Shown here: positions 1 through 12,400 of the stretch, piece after piece
How the letters are laid out: every line of letters begins with the position of its first letter
Numbering within the stretch: position 1 is the stretch's first letter
Origin: Desmodesmus armatus
Taxonomy: Eukaryota; Chlorophyta; Chlorophyceae; Sphaeropleales; Scenedesmaceae
Length of the DNA stretch: 64,000 bases
Assembly (NCBI GenBank): GCA_007449985.2
Contig: VIIQ02000066.1
Span: 310,001-374,000, forward strand
Reading direction: 5' to 3'
Translations under genes and position numbers: made by a program
The notes under the pieces: model-generated
What the model was told of the DNA's origin: nothing
Databases searched by the model: none
Seen by the model: the letters and a program-made list of their open reading frames with translations, nothing else

Positions 1-3000
1 AGCCTGCTCAGCAGCTCAACACATGTGGTCGTGTGATGCTTGGCGTGCCTGCTGGTTCTTTTGTGGCAAGCAACGGCATGGTGGTGATGCATGCCCCAGC
101 CCGCCCTGCATAAGTGGGGCGCACCCAACCTACAGGTTCTTGATTGAAATCACGGGTATTTTCTGTGTTTGTGCATTTTGAGTTGTTGTCTGTCTGTAGT
201 TATACTGGGTGTGCCAGACACCGCTCACTGTGCTTGTCACTGTGGGCCAGGTCCTGTGCCAAGCTTCCACGATATTGCCAGGCTCTGCATTATCGTTCCG
301 CTTGCATGTTGATAGTTTTTTCCCTGACCGCTTGCATGTGCCATTCGCTTTTATCAGAAGCTTTTCCGTTGCCTGTTGATCGGTCTTCCTAAAGCAGGTC
401 CCTGGCGCTGTTGGTCGCCCAGGACTCGTGGTGGGGGTTGGGCGGTCACACATTGCCGCACAGAGGCTGTTCACGGTATCACTCTGTTGCGCGGGCCAGC
501 ATGCGGCCCCAAGAGGCACTTCTCTGTGTATCGTCGGCATGAACAGCCTACTGATTGCTGCTGCATACAGCGCAGCACATAAATGCCCCTGGCACTTGCG
601 ATACCTGCTTGTTTTCGTGCATAACGCATGCAGTGAGTGCCTCGCTAAGTTGCGGGCGCTACAGTGTTTGCTGCAAGGTTGGTCAAAAGGCAGTGCGCCC
701 GTGGTAGTCAATTGCTTCTGCAAGTCTGCATGGTTGATGATGATGGGCAGCTGCTACACGCAGCTGGTTTGCACCAGATGTGGTTTGGACAGCAGTTCGT
801 TTAGGTACTGTGTTGCTAGTGTTGAGGTGCATGTGTCGGGGTTATGTTTGCGACAAGGGGAATAAAGGGCTTGTCACAGCAAAGTTGTGCCCACTGCGGC
901 CAGGAGCTTGTAGATGGTCGGAGGCAGCGCAAGCGGTTTGAGTGTTGTGGAGCAACACCACGTCAGGGCGGACGTGTGGCGGCTGCTGTGCCGGCACCAT
1001 GGTAGCAATCCCTTGGTTCTGTTGGATGCCGGCTGTCAGCATGCCCCCAACATTCAGTAAAGTGCACAGCATCGCACGCACTGCAGTCTAGGCATGTGCC
1101 CCTGCACGTGCTTGCGTGCAGAGTGCGTGCAGAGCACCTGGGTGCTCGCACAAGAGGGTGATTGGTTGTTTTGCCATGGTGCAGATGCCGCTGGATTTGT
1201 GTTTTGCCTGGGCGCGTATGTGTGTGTATGTGGGAGGGAGGGCTTTGCCACTGGGCAGATGTGGAAGGTACATGTGCGGGGTTGTGGGTGTTTTGAGTAT
1301 TGACACATTGTCACATGTGTGTGCGTCATCCTGCAGGCACTGTTGAGTTCTTCTTCGGCTGGTTTTGCAGCACACAGCGCTAGTGTATGCACTGCCCTGG
1401 CCACATGTCACCATGATGCTTGCCCAGGCTGGGCCTGCGTTGCTCTTGCAGCTGCCTAACGGCGTCTCACTGTGGTGCATTTATTCTGTGCCTTTGGCTG
1501 CAACACCCTGCTGAATGCAGGCAGTAACGCATCCTGTGTCTACTCTTTGCCTCTTCACAAGGCAGGGAGTCGCGACGCATGGTCGTTGCATGGGTCAGGT
1601 TTGAATATTGCAGGGCCATCCCGCCTGCTAATCTTGCTGTATACCCTGTAGTGCTGCTATGAACTTGTGGTCTCGCCTTGCTTGATTGTTGTGTCGGCCG
1701 GAATTAACCCTGGAGTCGTGTATTGCATACCAATAACTGCAGCTCTGCACACTTGCAGGGCTGTACAGTGCTGGCTGATGTGGGGGTCCTGCTGTGTGCT
1801 ATCGACGACATCCTTTCAATTATGTGGCACGTTACGGGACCAGCTTCTTGGTGCAACACTGCACCTGTGGGTGCTTGCCAACGTGTTGGGAACTCACACT
1901 CAAGCTGCCTTCATGCTTACTGCTGGGGCCAGGACGGCAGGCTGTTTGCAACAGCTTGCTTGAAGCTTCGTTACTTTGTTGCTTGCAGGGGCTGTGGCCC
2001 CCATGGTGCTGTAGCTTGCATGGTGGTGCTGGGATATGGTGGTCAACGACCATTCAAAGCACATGCCCTCTTTGCCTTGTCCAGCTTGCGCAGCCAGGCC
2101 GCATACTCCTTCTGGGCATGCTGGTCAACAGCCCTTGGTGTTGCTCAGAGCTTGGCAGGCGTGGTGCTTGTGCTGCCGTGGTTTCCCGCTATCTTGGCTG
2201 GCGTTTATGGACGCACAGGCTGAAGCTTAGGCTCTACGCTACAACGCATGATGCTTCTAGCACTTGTTGTTACAGCACTGTTTGCTCTCAGCACTTTGCA
2301 AGGTTGGGCGGGGAGGTGCAGTGGTGTGTGCTCCTGTCGCCCCACCTTCCTCATCGCCTTTGTCTCAGGTGCCTTCTTGTTGGCTTTGGCTTGAAACTCT
2401 TTGTGCCTGCCAGGGAACTAGTAGTAGTTGCACCCACCATGCGTTTGTGTCATCTGCAAGGAGACCTCATGTGTGCGTGCGGTTTGTTTGAGGGGGTGAG
2501 AGGGTGGGTCAGTGGGGGGGACCAAGGGCATGGGGGAGGACTTTGTCTGCGATGGTGCTAAGGTGACAATAAAGGGAGACGTCAGTTTACTCACTCCAGG
2601 TTGCAAGTGCATAGATGAGCACTTAAGTGCCATGACCACAGCACATCACGTTTGGAGTCGCCACGCTAGCAACATCAGCGTTTGGAGCGCTCCTGTGCCG
2701 GGTACTGTGTTGTGTGCCGAGAACGCCACTGGCAGCGCTGGTGCTGCAACAGCTTCTGGTATGCATGATGTGGTGGGTCATGCGCGTCAGGCATTTGTGC
2801 GTGGGTCTTCACCTTTCTGGCTTTGCCATACATGCTGGCGTTGTGTGCGGGAACGCGCCATGCTTTGGCATTGCAATTGTGCGTGTGAGATATGGTCACC
2901 ATCTGAAGACCACTCGCGGACCGAGGCCTTGACTGCTGTCAGCTGCCCAGGGGGCCTTACATGGCCCGGTGCCAGTGCTGTACGGGAGTGTTGTTGCAGC

Positions 3001-5150
3001 ATGAACGAGGCAGCTTCGTACTTGCAAGGGCAACTGAGGTGTTTACTCACTGCCTTGCACACAGTATTGACGGCCAGATTGTGGCCAACTAAGGACTGGT
3101 TTGATTGCTATGCTGCCCAAGTGTGGTACCCAGTGAATAGGACACTCGGACTTTGGCGGCTTTGTGTCATGGCTGGGTACAAAAGGCAGCCAGTGGCCAG
3201 CTGTGTCCATTGATTGCATGCACAGTCTGTGTGTGCTACATCGGATCGGGCTTCTCACCACTACCTTCAACAGTGGTCTTGAGCAAATGCGGCTCCGCTG
3301 GAGTCCTGCACCTGACATATGCCAAGAAATGCCTACACATTGTGTCACATCGCGTCTGGCCAGCAGCCAGCTGTACTACGACTGCATTTGAGATGGTGCC
3401 TTGGTCAGGACAGTGGCTTGCCTTCAAGCCGTGCTGATTTTGACTGCCGCAGTAAAGTGGCACTGTACTGTGGCAAAGCGCCGCATCATCTGTCCCCACA
3501 GCACACATCTTGATGTCGAGGTGGTTCCCACCACCAAAACGTGTAGTGAACAGCCGCATGTCTCTGTTGCGGCCTGCTGGTGCTGCTTCAAAGCTGGTTG
3601 GGTTGTTCTTACAAATGTGACAGCCTGCAGCCTACCTGATGGCAGAGGCTGTGTAACTTTGACCATTCATTGAGCCATGTTGGCGACTGGGTGGTGTACA
3701 TACACAGCAGATATCAATACCACACTGCTGACAATGATGTACGCTGCACACACTAGTATATGCCTGGAGGTGCATGTGCAATGTATAGGTATACACCAGC
3801 ATGCTGTCAGCCTCTCTTGATGCCAGATGCCTGATGAAATCCTCCAGGCAACTGGTCTTGATGATGGTTTTTGAGACTGAAAAGACCTCACCACCACCAT
3901 CAAAAAGTGTTGTAAAGTATCCCCAGTGCTGTATTCAAGAGGTGCATAGTGTGCTTATGCAGCACACACACCCGACGAAGGGGCTGCACACAAGGCAGTG
4001 CAACCAACCAACAAATTGCACAAGCTTATTGCAGCTGTGGTTGTCCCCTGCTTTCCGGCAGGCTCATTGGTACAAATCATAACACCAGCAGCTCAAAATG
4101 ATAGCCTGCCAGTGCAGTGCAGCAGTCCTGCCGTTTGCCGCCATGGCCAGGCAAAACAAAACCCGGCACCACAGCTCTGCGCTGAGCACTTCCACTTTGG
4201 CAAACGCCATCATGGACAACAAGTAAAAAGACTCCCTTGAAGACTCTCTTGAAGCCGCAGTCACTGACTCAGATGGGCCATGGGCAAGACCCAAAAACCA
4301 TTTAACCCTTTGCCTCCGTGGCATCATGGGAGGGGAGGGTGGCACGGGTGGTCGAGCAGTTTTGTGACTGTTGTGACCACAACAACACGTACCCTGCTCC
4401 ACATACAGCCAAAGATACATCTGTCAGCCCAGCAAGGTCATCCCTGCCTGCATACTGTCGTATTCAAATGCTGCCTGCTGTAAACATAACACTGACTCAC
4501 TGACCACGCCGTGTTCAACTATGGCAATGCCTCATGTGGAAGTGCTTGCCAACAAGCCTGCAGGCTCCTTTCGGATGAAGGAATGTCAGTCTCAGCAATG
4601 CATGGCAAAAGTGATGATGCAGCCATTGTTCAGCTAGCCGGGCTGCTGTCTTGTCCCTGCTGCCAAAGCTGCAAGCTGAGCAGTAGAGCCCAGGGTATTG
4701 ATACAGCACACTGCGCTGATGTACTCCAGCCAGGCTGCCAACGCGGCGCCTCCTGCACCCTGCATCGGGCCTGCATACACCCTGCTGCATGCCACCGCCA
4801 AGGGAGGCTGATCAGCCTGAGCACATCACTTGATGGCGTTGTTGGCTGTGTATGCCTGGGGCAACCATGTCCTGAGGGTTCCATACTCTTGTAGGTAGTG
4901 CAAGGCTGCACACCACACACAAAGCATACACAACACACAGTCAGGGTTGGCCGAGCGGACCAAGATCCAGGGTTGAAAGAATCCCAATATCAGGCAGTGC
5001 TGCTGCACACTTTGATCAACAAGGCAGTGCAGGGCTTGGATCAGCTGTCTGTTAGGAGCTGTCAACAACGCTGCCTGTCAGCGTCATAGGGGTGTGCTTC
5101 GTGTAGTGACTGCATGCAACATGTGATGACTGCATCAAGACGAGCAGGTA
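1..5150. other. No convincing gene; probable 3'-UTR and intergenic sequence
   Basis: Several ORFs of 60-233 codons occur on both strands, but none has recognisable protein features, and they overlap each other in all frames. The + strand is strongly G/T-rich up to about 3,660 and becomes A/C-rich afterwards. Elsewhere in this window G/T-rich stretches follow the 3' ends of + genes and A/C-rich stretches follow the 3' ends of - genes. This suggests the tail of a + gene off the left edge, then the tail of the - gene that begins at 8,012. A TGTAA motif, the usual green-algal polyadenylation signal, lies at 3,652-3,656, exactly where the skew flips. All of this is inference from composition. Confidence 0.4.
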
Positions 5151-5359
5151 TGCCTCATGTACTACATGAGTGGCTAGTAGCCACGAGCCCATTATCGTGG
5201 CTGCATGCAAAATTGGCTGACAATGGTTGAGCTGTCAAGCACACACATCCTGCCAGGCCTCTTGCTGCAAGTCTGCTTCTAGGGCTTCTACTGCACAGTG
5301 GGCCGTCAAATGTGCTGACAAGCAGCTTGACTGCAGCCTCTGCAATGGCCCACTGCATG

Positions 5360-5399
5360 CTACGGTACTGCTGCTGCTGCCACTGCTGTTGCTGTTGAA

Positions 5400-5446
<47 letters not shown>

Positions 5447-6595
5447 AAAATGATGATGATGCGCACCTGCCATGTGTGCAATGGCCGTGAGGTTGCCCTT
5501 GGGCACATTTCTGGCGCCATCAATGTACCTGCAGGGCCAAGCAACCCAATGATGAGGCACCTAGCCACCGACAACTCAAGTTAGCAAACATAATATCACA
5601 AGGGTACAGATCACCTTCATGTGTCAAATCAGGCTAGCCGATATTCAAAGACGGTCTGTCAGGCATATGAGCCCTGACAGGACCACACAAACAACAGACA
5701 GTTGAGCTCACTCACTTTTCCTTTATCACCATGTTGACCACAGGAGCTAGGAAGGAAGAGTCAAAAGTGGTGCTGCTCTGGGGGGCCATGAGGCCCAGCC
5801 ACTGTTGTGTGCGGAGCTGCAACCCGTCCGAGCTGTCTTGCCAAGTGTGACGTGTGGTTGCCACAATGCGGCTGCACAAACAGCATTGCAGCATACAGGG
5901 GGCAGGCACGGCAACTTGAGGGAAACTGACAAACAACACTGGCTTGTCTTAAACACCAGTTGGCAGCCACTGTTGCAGAAGCCGAGCTGTGGGCTGTGCT
6001 GAGCCCTGTAAGAGTCAATCAACTGCAGAAACCTTCTTGGGCTTTCTGGGACAGTATCATGCTAGGTGCCATAGCCTGCTGCATGTATGCGATCCATGCA
6101 CGTCCAGTTTGCTGGCACTGCTGGTTCTCCACACAATGGGGCCTGCAAGCTGTAGCGCTGTAGCCCCCGCTCACCTGCCATCCCCACCAAACAGTGCATT
6201 GTGCTCCTTGCGTACAAACGTGATGCCACTGCTGTCATACTGAGTCACCACCATCTCAACCTTTGTGTGGAACATTCCCGCCCACTTTGATTTTGGGTCA
6301 GACTTTAAGAAACCGGTCCTGCCCTGTGGACACTTCCATGGCTCTGTTGCAGAAGACTGGTCATACTGACAGCCAGTCAGTGGGATCTCATTCCTGCATT
6401 TCAAAAAAGTAAGCAGGAAGCGCTGCTGTGACCATAAGGCATGACAGATCTGTTGCAGGTCTGTTGACAAATGAGCTGCAGAATGTACAGCTGTGCTGCT
6501 GCAGCATCTGAGACGTGCCACCCAAGTGCTGCATGCTGTGCATTCAATCACTGTTGATAGGTGCGAGGCTGCCGGGTTGTTGCTAGTAGAACGCA

Positions 6596-6632
<37 letters not shown>

Positions 6633-8012
6633 GTGGTGGTGGTAGTGTTCTGCTAATAGCTAGCATGATAGGTCCGTGCAGCCAGTCAATTGGATGCTGC
6701 CCCCTGCGATGCCACCAGTAGCAGTGTCTCCTGCCATCATCCGCCCTCAGCTATCCATTGCTGCGGCTGCCTGTTGCGCATGCCTGACCACTCAAAGCTG
6801 GTGTGTGCACCCACTGCCCTGCTTCGAGATTGGCAGCTTGAGCCAACCTTGTGGCTTTTCTAAATCTGGGTTTTATCGTCTGCTGGACCCTGAGCAGCTG
6901 CTGCTGCTGATGACACCCAAGCTACTGCTCCTCCCACTGCTTCCATTGATGTGTCAGCCAGGACAAGCCTCACCAAGTTAGTGTGGAGCCCACACCAAGA
7001 CTGTCTGATGGCGTGGCTTCGTGATGCAGATGATCAATCTGCAGGAAGCACACGTGAGAATGACATCATCGTGTCAAGCACCCTGCTTGGTGTGCCTTTT
7101 TGGTCTGCATGCTGTGGTAAATGCAAAAGTGTCAACTCTGAGCTTCAATGTGATGTTTTGTTTGGATGTTGGCACTGCATATGGGCCCATACTTATAGTG
7201 AACTTACCCCGTGGAAAGCCAAATACATGGGGTAGGTCCTGTTGTTTGATGGCAGCAGGGTGGGCCTGTGCAGATTCTCCATCAGCCAAGTCTGCACCAA
7301 CGTACACAACACTGTCACTTAGCTGCTGGGAATGTAAATTGACATCACCCGGTCTGAGCTGCCTGATCTTTGGATTATCTCTGCTAAGCATCAGCAGTGC
7401 TCTCTGGGAACCTGTAGAGTTGTGCAGCTGCATGGTGCATGCCAGCCTGCAAAGCATGATGGTAAGGCCCACTGCAAGCCAACCCAGCAGCTACAGTTAT
7501 TCCGCACCATCATATAGCTTTTGACGCCCTGCAGGGGTTTGTAGCTGTCACAGCAACAGCAGGATGGACCACATGACCACCAACAGCAGCAGCAACAGCA
7601 ACAGCACACAACCGCTCAGTACTAGGCCCACCCGGAACTTGAATAAAACAACAAACAACCAGGATTTAATGCATCGATTGGTTATCTTCAGCTCCCGCCA
7701 AAATTTGTGGCGCGCGAGGCATGGTTAGTTCACTCACGTCATGTCCAGCGTGAATACCCCTTGTCGCGTGTGTATTTGAGATTCTTTCATGCATGAGTAA
7801 TCACACATCCAGTAGACGGGAGGACGCTCAGCTGGCAGGTCATCCAACTGCACCTTCTCGCCAGGCCGACTCAAGAGGCCGCTGATGTGAGCTGCAAGTT
7901 CTTCTTGAGAAAGGCTCTTAAAGAGTTCCTCGTCAAATTCAACGGTTGCCACAGAGCAACAACACATTGAGCAGCAGACCAAGACCAGCAGCATCACACG
8001 AGCGCCCTCCAT
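5360..8012 (-). CDS. Secreted or membrane-targeted protein of unknown family (partial model)
   Basis: The first exon (8,012-7,738) starts with a hydrophobic, cysteine-rich signal-peptide-like stretch right after the initiator (MEGARVMLLVLVCC...), followed by an acidic segment. Further exons with matching phase are 7,380-7,208, 6,393-6,175, 5,871-5,716 and 5,528 to 5,467 or beyond. The phases show that one small exon is missing between 7,208 and 6,393. The last exon may stop at a GTGCGC donor at 5,466 or read on through His and a run of about 15 Gln to a stop near 5,360. An ATG further upstream, near 8,090, is possible but would bury the signal peptide. The mature part is polar, with scattered Cys (for example MCDYSC and the Cys pair around GCQYD...KCP), which fits an extracytoplasmic protein. 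I do not recognise the family. Confidence 0.6.
5399..5447 (+). repeat. (CTG)n trinucleotide run
   Basis: About 16 uninterrupted CTG/GCT triplets. On the - strand they read as poly-Gln at the end of the secreted-protein model, next to a short His run. It is not clear whether the run is translated. Confidence 0.85.
6597..6640 (+). repeat. Imperfect (CTG)n run followed by (TGG)n
   Basis: Triplet run of CTG with one GTT interruption, passing into TGG repeats. It lies in an intron of the secreted-protein gene. Confidence 0.8.
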
Positions 8013-9468
8013 TGTGATTGGAGAGACGCTCCAGACCATTTTTCTCGACGCTTTGAAGTACTTTAGAACGACGCTTCTGCATGATGCCATCCCCGTCTTG
8101 TCTGGGTTCAATGTTTCAGGGATTTGCGCAACCGAACAACGACCACAAGCGCCGAAAATATTAGTTTGATTCTGATATATTGGGGAGGCTTACGAAAACA
8201 TAAATGCACCCCGAGCCCTTTCTGCGCCTGAACAAGTACTGGATAGTTTGGCCAACGCACTGGCAGCACAGCCAGATGATCCAAAGCTGGTCATGGCATG
8301 TTCCCAGCACTCATCAAGGGATGAAACAAAGGTGTTAGCTTCTCATTGGCGTGTCAGGCTGAGCAAGGTGACCAACGGAGGTGCTTTGCCACTGCGCAGT
8401 GCATCCTATAGATCCTTGGCTGACGTGTGCGGTACGCTGCTGCCACACACCATTGCGTAACATAGCTGAGGCGAGGCGTAGCAAGTCTCTCCAGGCGAGC
8501 CCTTGCAAGCCACAACAGTCCACAGTGAGCTCAAGTTGCAGCGCATGAAGCACAGCACATGCATGACAGATCGCCATGCCGTCAGCGCTTGTGTCAGCAA
8601 GCTGAAAACACACAAACAGAATACAGCCTCAGGTAACACACAAGTTGTGTGCTGTGCTGCACAGAGCCAGCCAGCAAGCCAAACAAAGCAACACCAGCTG
8701 CTAAATACAGCACAAATAAGCTATCAAAGGACGAGGCCGGGCCCCGCCATCTGACCTCAGCAGAGACAGTGCCATGCAGCCAGACAAACAGGGCCACAGC
8801 AGCCGCGGCACAGCACGGCTACAACCAGAAAGGCAGGATATTTTACAATAGCAAGGCTCACACGTCTGCAGCAGCAACGGTGAGGTACGCAGATGATACT
8901 GCCCTGCAGGATGGACGATAGGTAACAATGCACATGGCGGGACGCAGCAACAAAGGTGGCCAAATATCACAAACATCACTCGCTGTGAACAAGGCGGGTA
9001 CATGCCCTGCCGGCAGACAGACACAGGATCAATCACGCACTCCCTCTTCCACCCCCCTCTGTCCCCAGAACACCCCCTCCCTCCACACCTGCCCCTCGCC
9101 CCCAGCCTCTCCCCTCTGTTTGCAAACAACACCTCTACCCATCGCCACCCGTCCCCTCCAAACATCCCGCCGCTTCCCCTCGAACCGACTACAGTGGCCT
9201 GACATGAGCCACAGACTGCCCTGACGGCCTCCTGCGCTAGCTTGAGCCCAACCAGGGCACTGCTACAGGCCATCCAGCCAGCCAGCCTGCTGCCATGGCA
9301 GACCCTCTCTCAGCACACCCACTGCAGGAAAGTTCCCGCAGCTCCATGCAGAGTGCACGTCTGCCACAGCATGCCTGGTGCCCCTGTGAGTCACATAGCA
9401 AAGCTGTGCGCAGGACTCCATGCGGTGCGCAACCCTCACAGGCTCTGACAGCTGCACTGATGCCTGCA
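8013..9468. other. Intergenic region between two - strand genes
   Basis: It holds the promoter and 5' region of the gene starting at 8,012, then the probable 3' UTR of the DYRK gene (A/C-rich on the + strand). The 9,020-9,190 stretch is a C-rich polypyrimidine tract. No supportable ORF was found. Confidence 0.5.
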
Positions 9469-12400
9469 TCAATCAGGGATCTGATCCGCAGCAGGCGGGT
9501 AGGGGTGCGACAGCCATGGATGCAACAGCGCCTCAGTAGCGCTGGGGCGTGTTGAGGGGTCCGGGGTCAGCAGGTATGACAGGAAATCAAGGAAGCCGTC
9601 GTCAGCTGCTGGCACACGGTGGCGCAGGCTGGTGTGCTTTGGCTGGAGCAGCTCGTACCTGCACAGAAACACACACAGCACATGTGGGAGCGCAGCTTCA
9701 GTCAAGGGAGCACAGCTAACAACTAGTTCTGCACTGGCTGACGCGCGCTGCTGCTCTGCAGCCCCATGCCCCTCATCAATGACCAATAACTATGATACAC
9801 CATCCCGGGCAAAACCAGGCAAAGCATCATCCGCTGATTTGAACACCCACAAATCTTGTGAGTGTGGGGTTATGATTTCATACCTGCCGCTGACTTTGCC
9901 GCGCTCGTACAGCTGCCGGCTGCGCGTGTAGTAGCGGTTGCTGTAGCGCCCCTGAGCCACCATCCAGCTAGGCAGCGGGCCCAAGATGCCCTCCAAACGC
10001 GCCAGCAGCGTTGCCAGCGAGTCGTTCTGCGCGCAAGGTACACGCATCAGCATCAGCAGCACATTCATGCAGAGAGATTTCACGCAGCTGTATACATGCC
10101 ATCCATGCAGAAAAACACTCGCACTACCGTGGCATCACAAGGTGGCACTCTGAAGCTACTGCCAGGGGAAAGAGGTAATCGCGCTCGACTGAACGGCTGA
10201 CTCTGCGTAAGCCCACAACCTCACGTATTGAATGATCCATCGCCACCAACAGCACCACCGACCTGGAAGAGCACATAGCCAGTGGCCAGCTCGGCCAGTA
10301 TGCATCCCAGGCTCCAGATGTCGATCTTCTGCCCGTAAGGCAGGCCCAGGATGACCTCGGGCGCCCTGTAGCTGCGGGACTGGACGTAGCTGGACAGGTG
10401 GTCCGTGATGAAACAGGAGCTGCCTAGGTCGATCACCTTGACCTCACACCTGCGATGCAGCCGCCAGCAGCAGCAGCAGCAGCAGCAGGGAGCAAAGTCA
10501 GGGGACAGCAACAGCAGGAGCACCAGAGAAGTTGGTTGGCATCCACAGGCAGTGCAGCAGAATCATATTGTGCACGATGCAGGTACACCATGCACGGTGA
10601 GTTGTTTCACGTCGACGGCTGCCGAGGGGCCAAGCGACCACCTCGGGCTCCCAACAGTCGGGTTGACTCGGCTGTCGTGTGTGTGGCCAGCCGGTAGGGT
10701 CCGCCGCCCCTACACCAACCATAAACAGAAAGAGACCACCGCACCTGCTGTAGCTCTTGATGAGTATGTTTTCAGGCTTCAGGTCTGAGTGCACCAGGCC
10801 CAGGCTGTGCAGGAACGCCAGGCTTTGCAGCACCTGCGCAGCACCACCACAAAACACACTATTCCTGTAGGACTATACTTGCAGGACGGACTCTAGTGAG
10901 CATGCATGAGTACGAATGCACTCCGTCTGCTGACACATGCCCGCTCAGCATGTTGCAAACATGGGGCCAGCATAAGGTAAAATGCTGCAGAAATGTGATT
11001 CATACAGTACTGTCTGCTGCTGCCAAGAGTACTCGAAGGCTGCTGTGCATGGGGTGTTGATGACTTGTCAGGGGATACATGTGCTCAGGCACCCCAGCAA
11101 GCACATGAGGCAAATCAGGGCAGCTCTGTCACACGCCCGGGGGCGTGCTGCTGGGCTGCACAAGGGGTGCCGTCAGCATATAGTACAGTACAGTAACCGG
11201 GAAGCAGAGTCCCAACATCTGCACAAGCTAGCAAGCCAAGGGCTCATGAGGGGGCCCACAGGGCCTTCATCCTTTCATACCTGTATGGCAATGCGCTGGA
11301 TGCGTGGGGGTGTGAAGTACGGGTCGTCCCCATTCTCCCGCTGGTACTTTTGGAACTCGTACAGGTTGGCACGCAGCAGCTCACACACCAGGATCAGATG
11401 CTCCTGCAACACAAGGGACATGCGCCGCAAGGGCAGGAAAATGAATGATAAGTGTAGTCGTCCCTTTCAACTTGCTAGCCTTTAAAAGAATCAGGTGCTC
11501 CTGCAGAACAAGAGACATGCGCAGCAAGGGCAGCACATGTGATTTGAGTAGTCTCTGAGAGCTGTTGTCAACAAGAGCCGCCTTTGTCTCTCCTTTGTCA
11601 AACAGGATCAGGGTGCTCCTGCAACACAAGAGACATGCGCAGCAAGGGCAGCACATTTGTTTTGAGAATAGTCTCTGAGAGCTGTGGTCGGTAACAAGAG
11701 CCGTCTTTGTCTCTCCTTTATCAAACAGGATCAGATGCTCCTGCAACACAAGAGACATGCGCAGCAAGGGCAGCACATGTGGTTTGAATAGTCTCTAAGA
11801 GCTGTTGTCAACAAGAGTCGCCGTTGCCTCTCCTTTGACAAACAGGATCAGATGCTCCTGCAGCACATCAGACATGCGCAGCAAGGCAGCAAACCAGAAA
11901 CACCTTGAATTAGTGTAGTTGATCCTTTGCTAGGCCCTGCAAGTGCCTTCGGTTGTGCGCGATGCCTTTGCAGGTATGGGCGGGAAATCGTACTGTGCAA
12001 CCACCGCAATGCAGCAGCAAACAGCGATGCGCCTGTAGGTCCGTCTAATCACACTGTCCACCCAACGCAGCAACCACTAGCAGTCCCTTCTGATGAGAGT
12101 GGAACAGGCAGTCAGCAGCGTGACCAACCCATTCATTGTGCTCTCATGCCAGTGGACTGCAATTTTGTAGAGGCAGCACAGAGAGAGACACGACACATTT
12201 GTGCCATGTAACTCCGCGCTGCTTGGCGTGCTTGCCAGTGGCCCGCAATGTTTGTAGTGGCAGCACAGAGAGAGACACAAAACGTTTGTGCCATGTAACT
12301 CCGCGCTGCTTGGCGTGCTTGCATATATGCTCCCTTCGCCAAAATCATCTCGTCCGCCTTGCCGGTCTGGTAATCAAACTTGTTGCGGCGTGCCGTGTAG

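Noticed and set aside
2512..3213. 233-codon ORF on +
   Set aside because: Composition is Cys/Trp/His-rich like chance frames here, no domain, and other frames are open over the same stretch.
9020..9224. Proline-rich ORFs in the C-rich stretch
   Set aside because: Product of a simple polypyrimidine tract; no conserved content.
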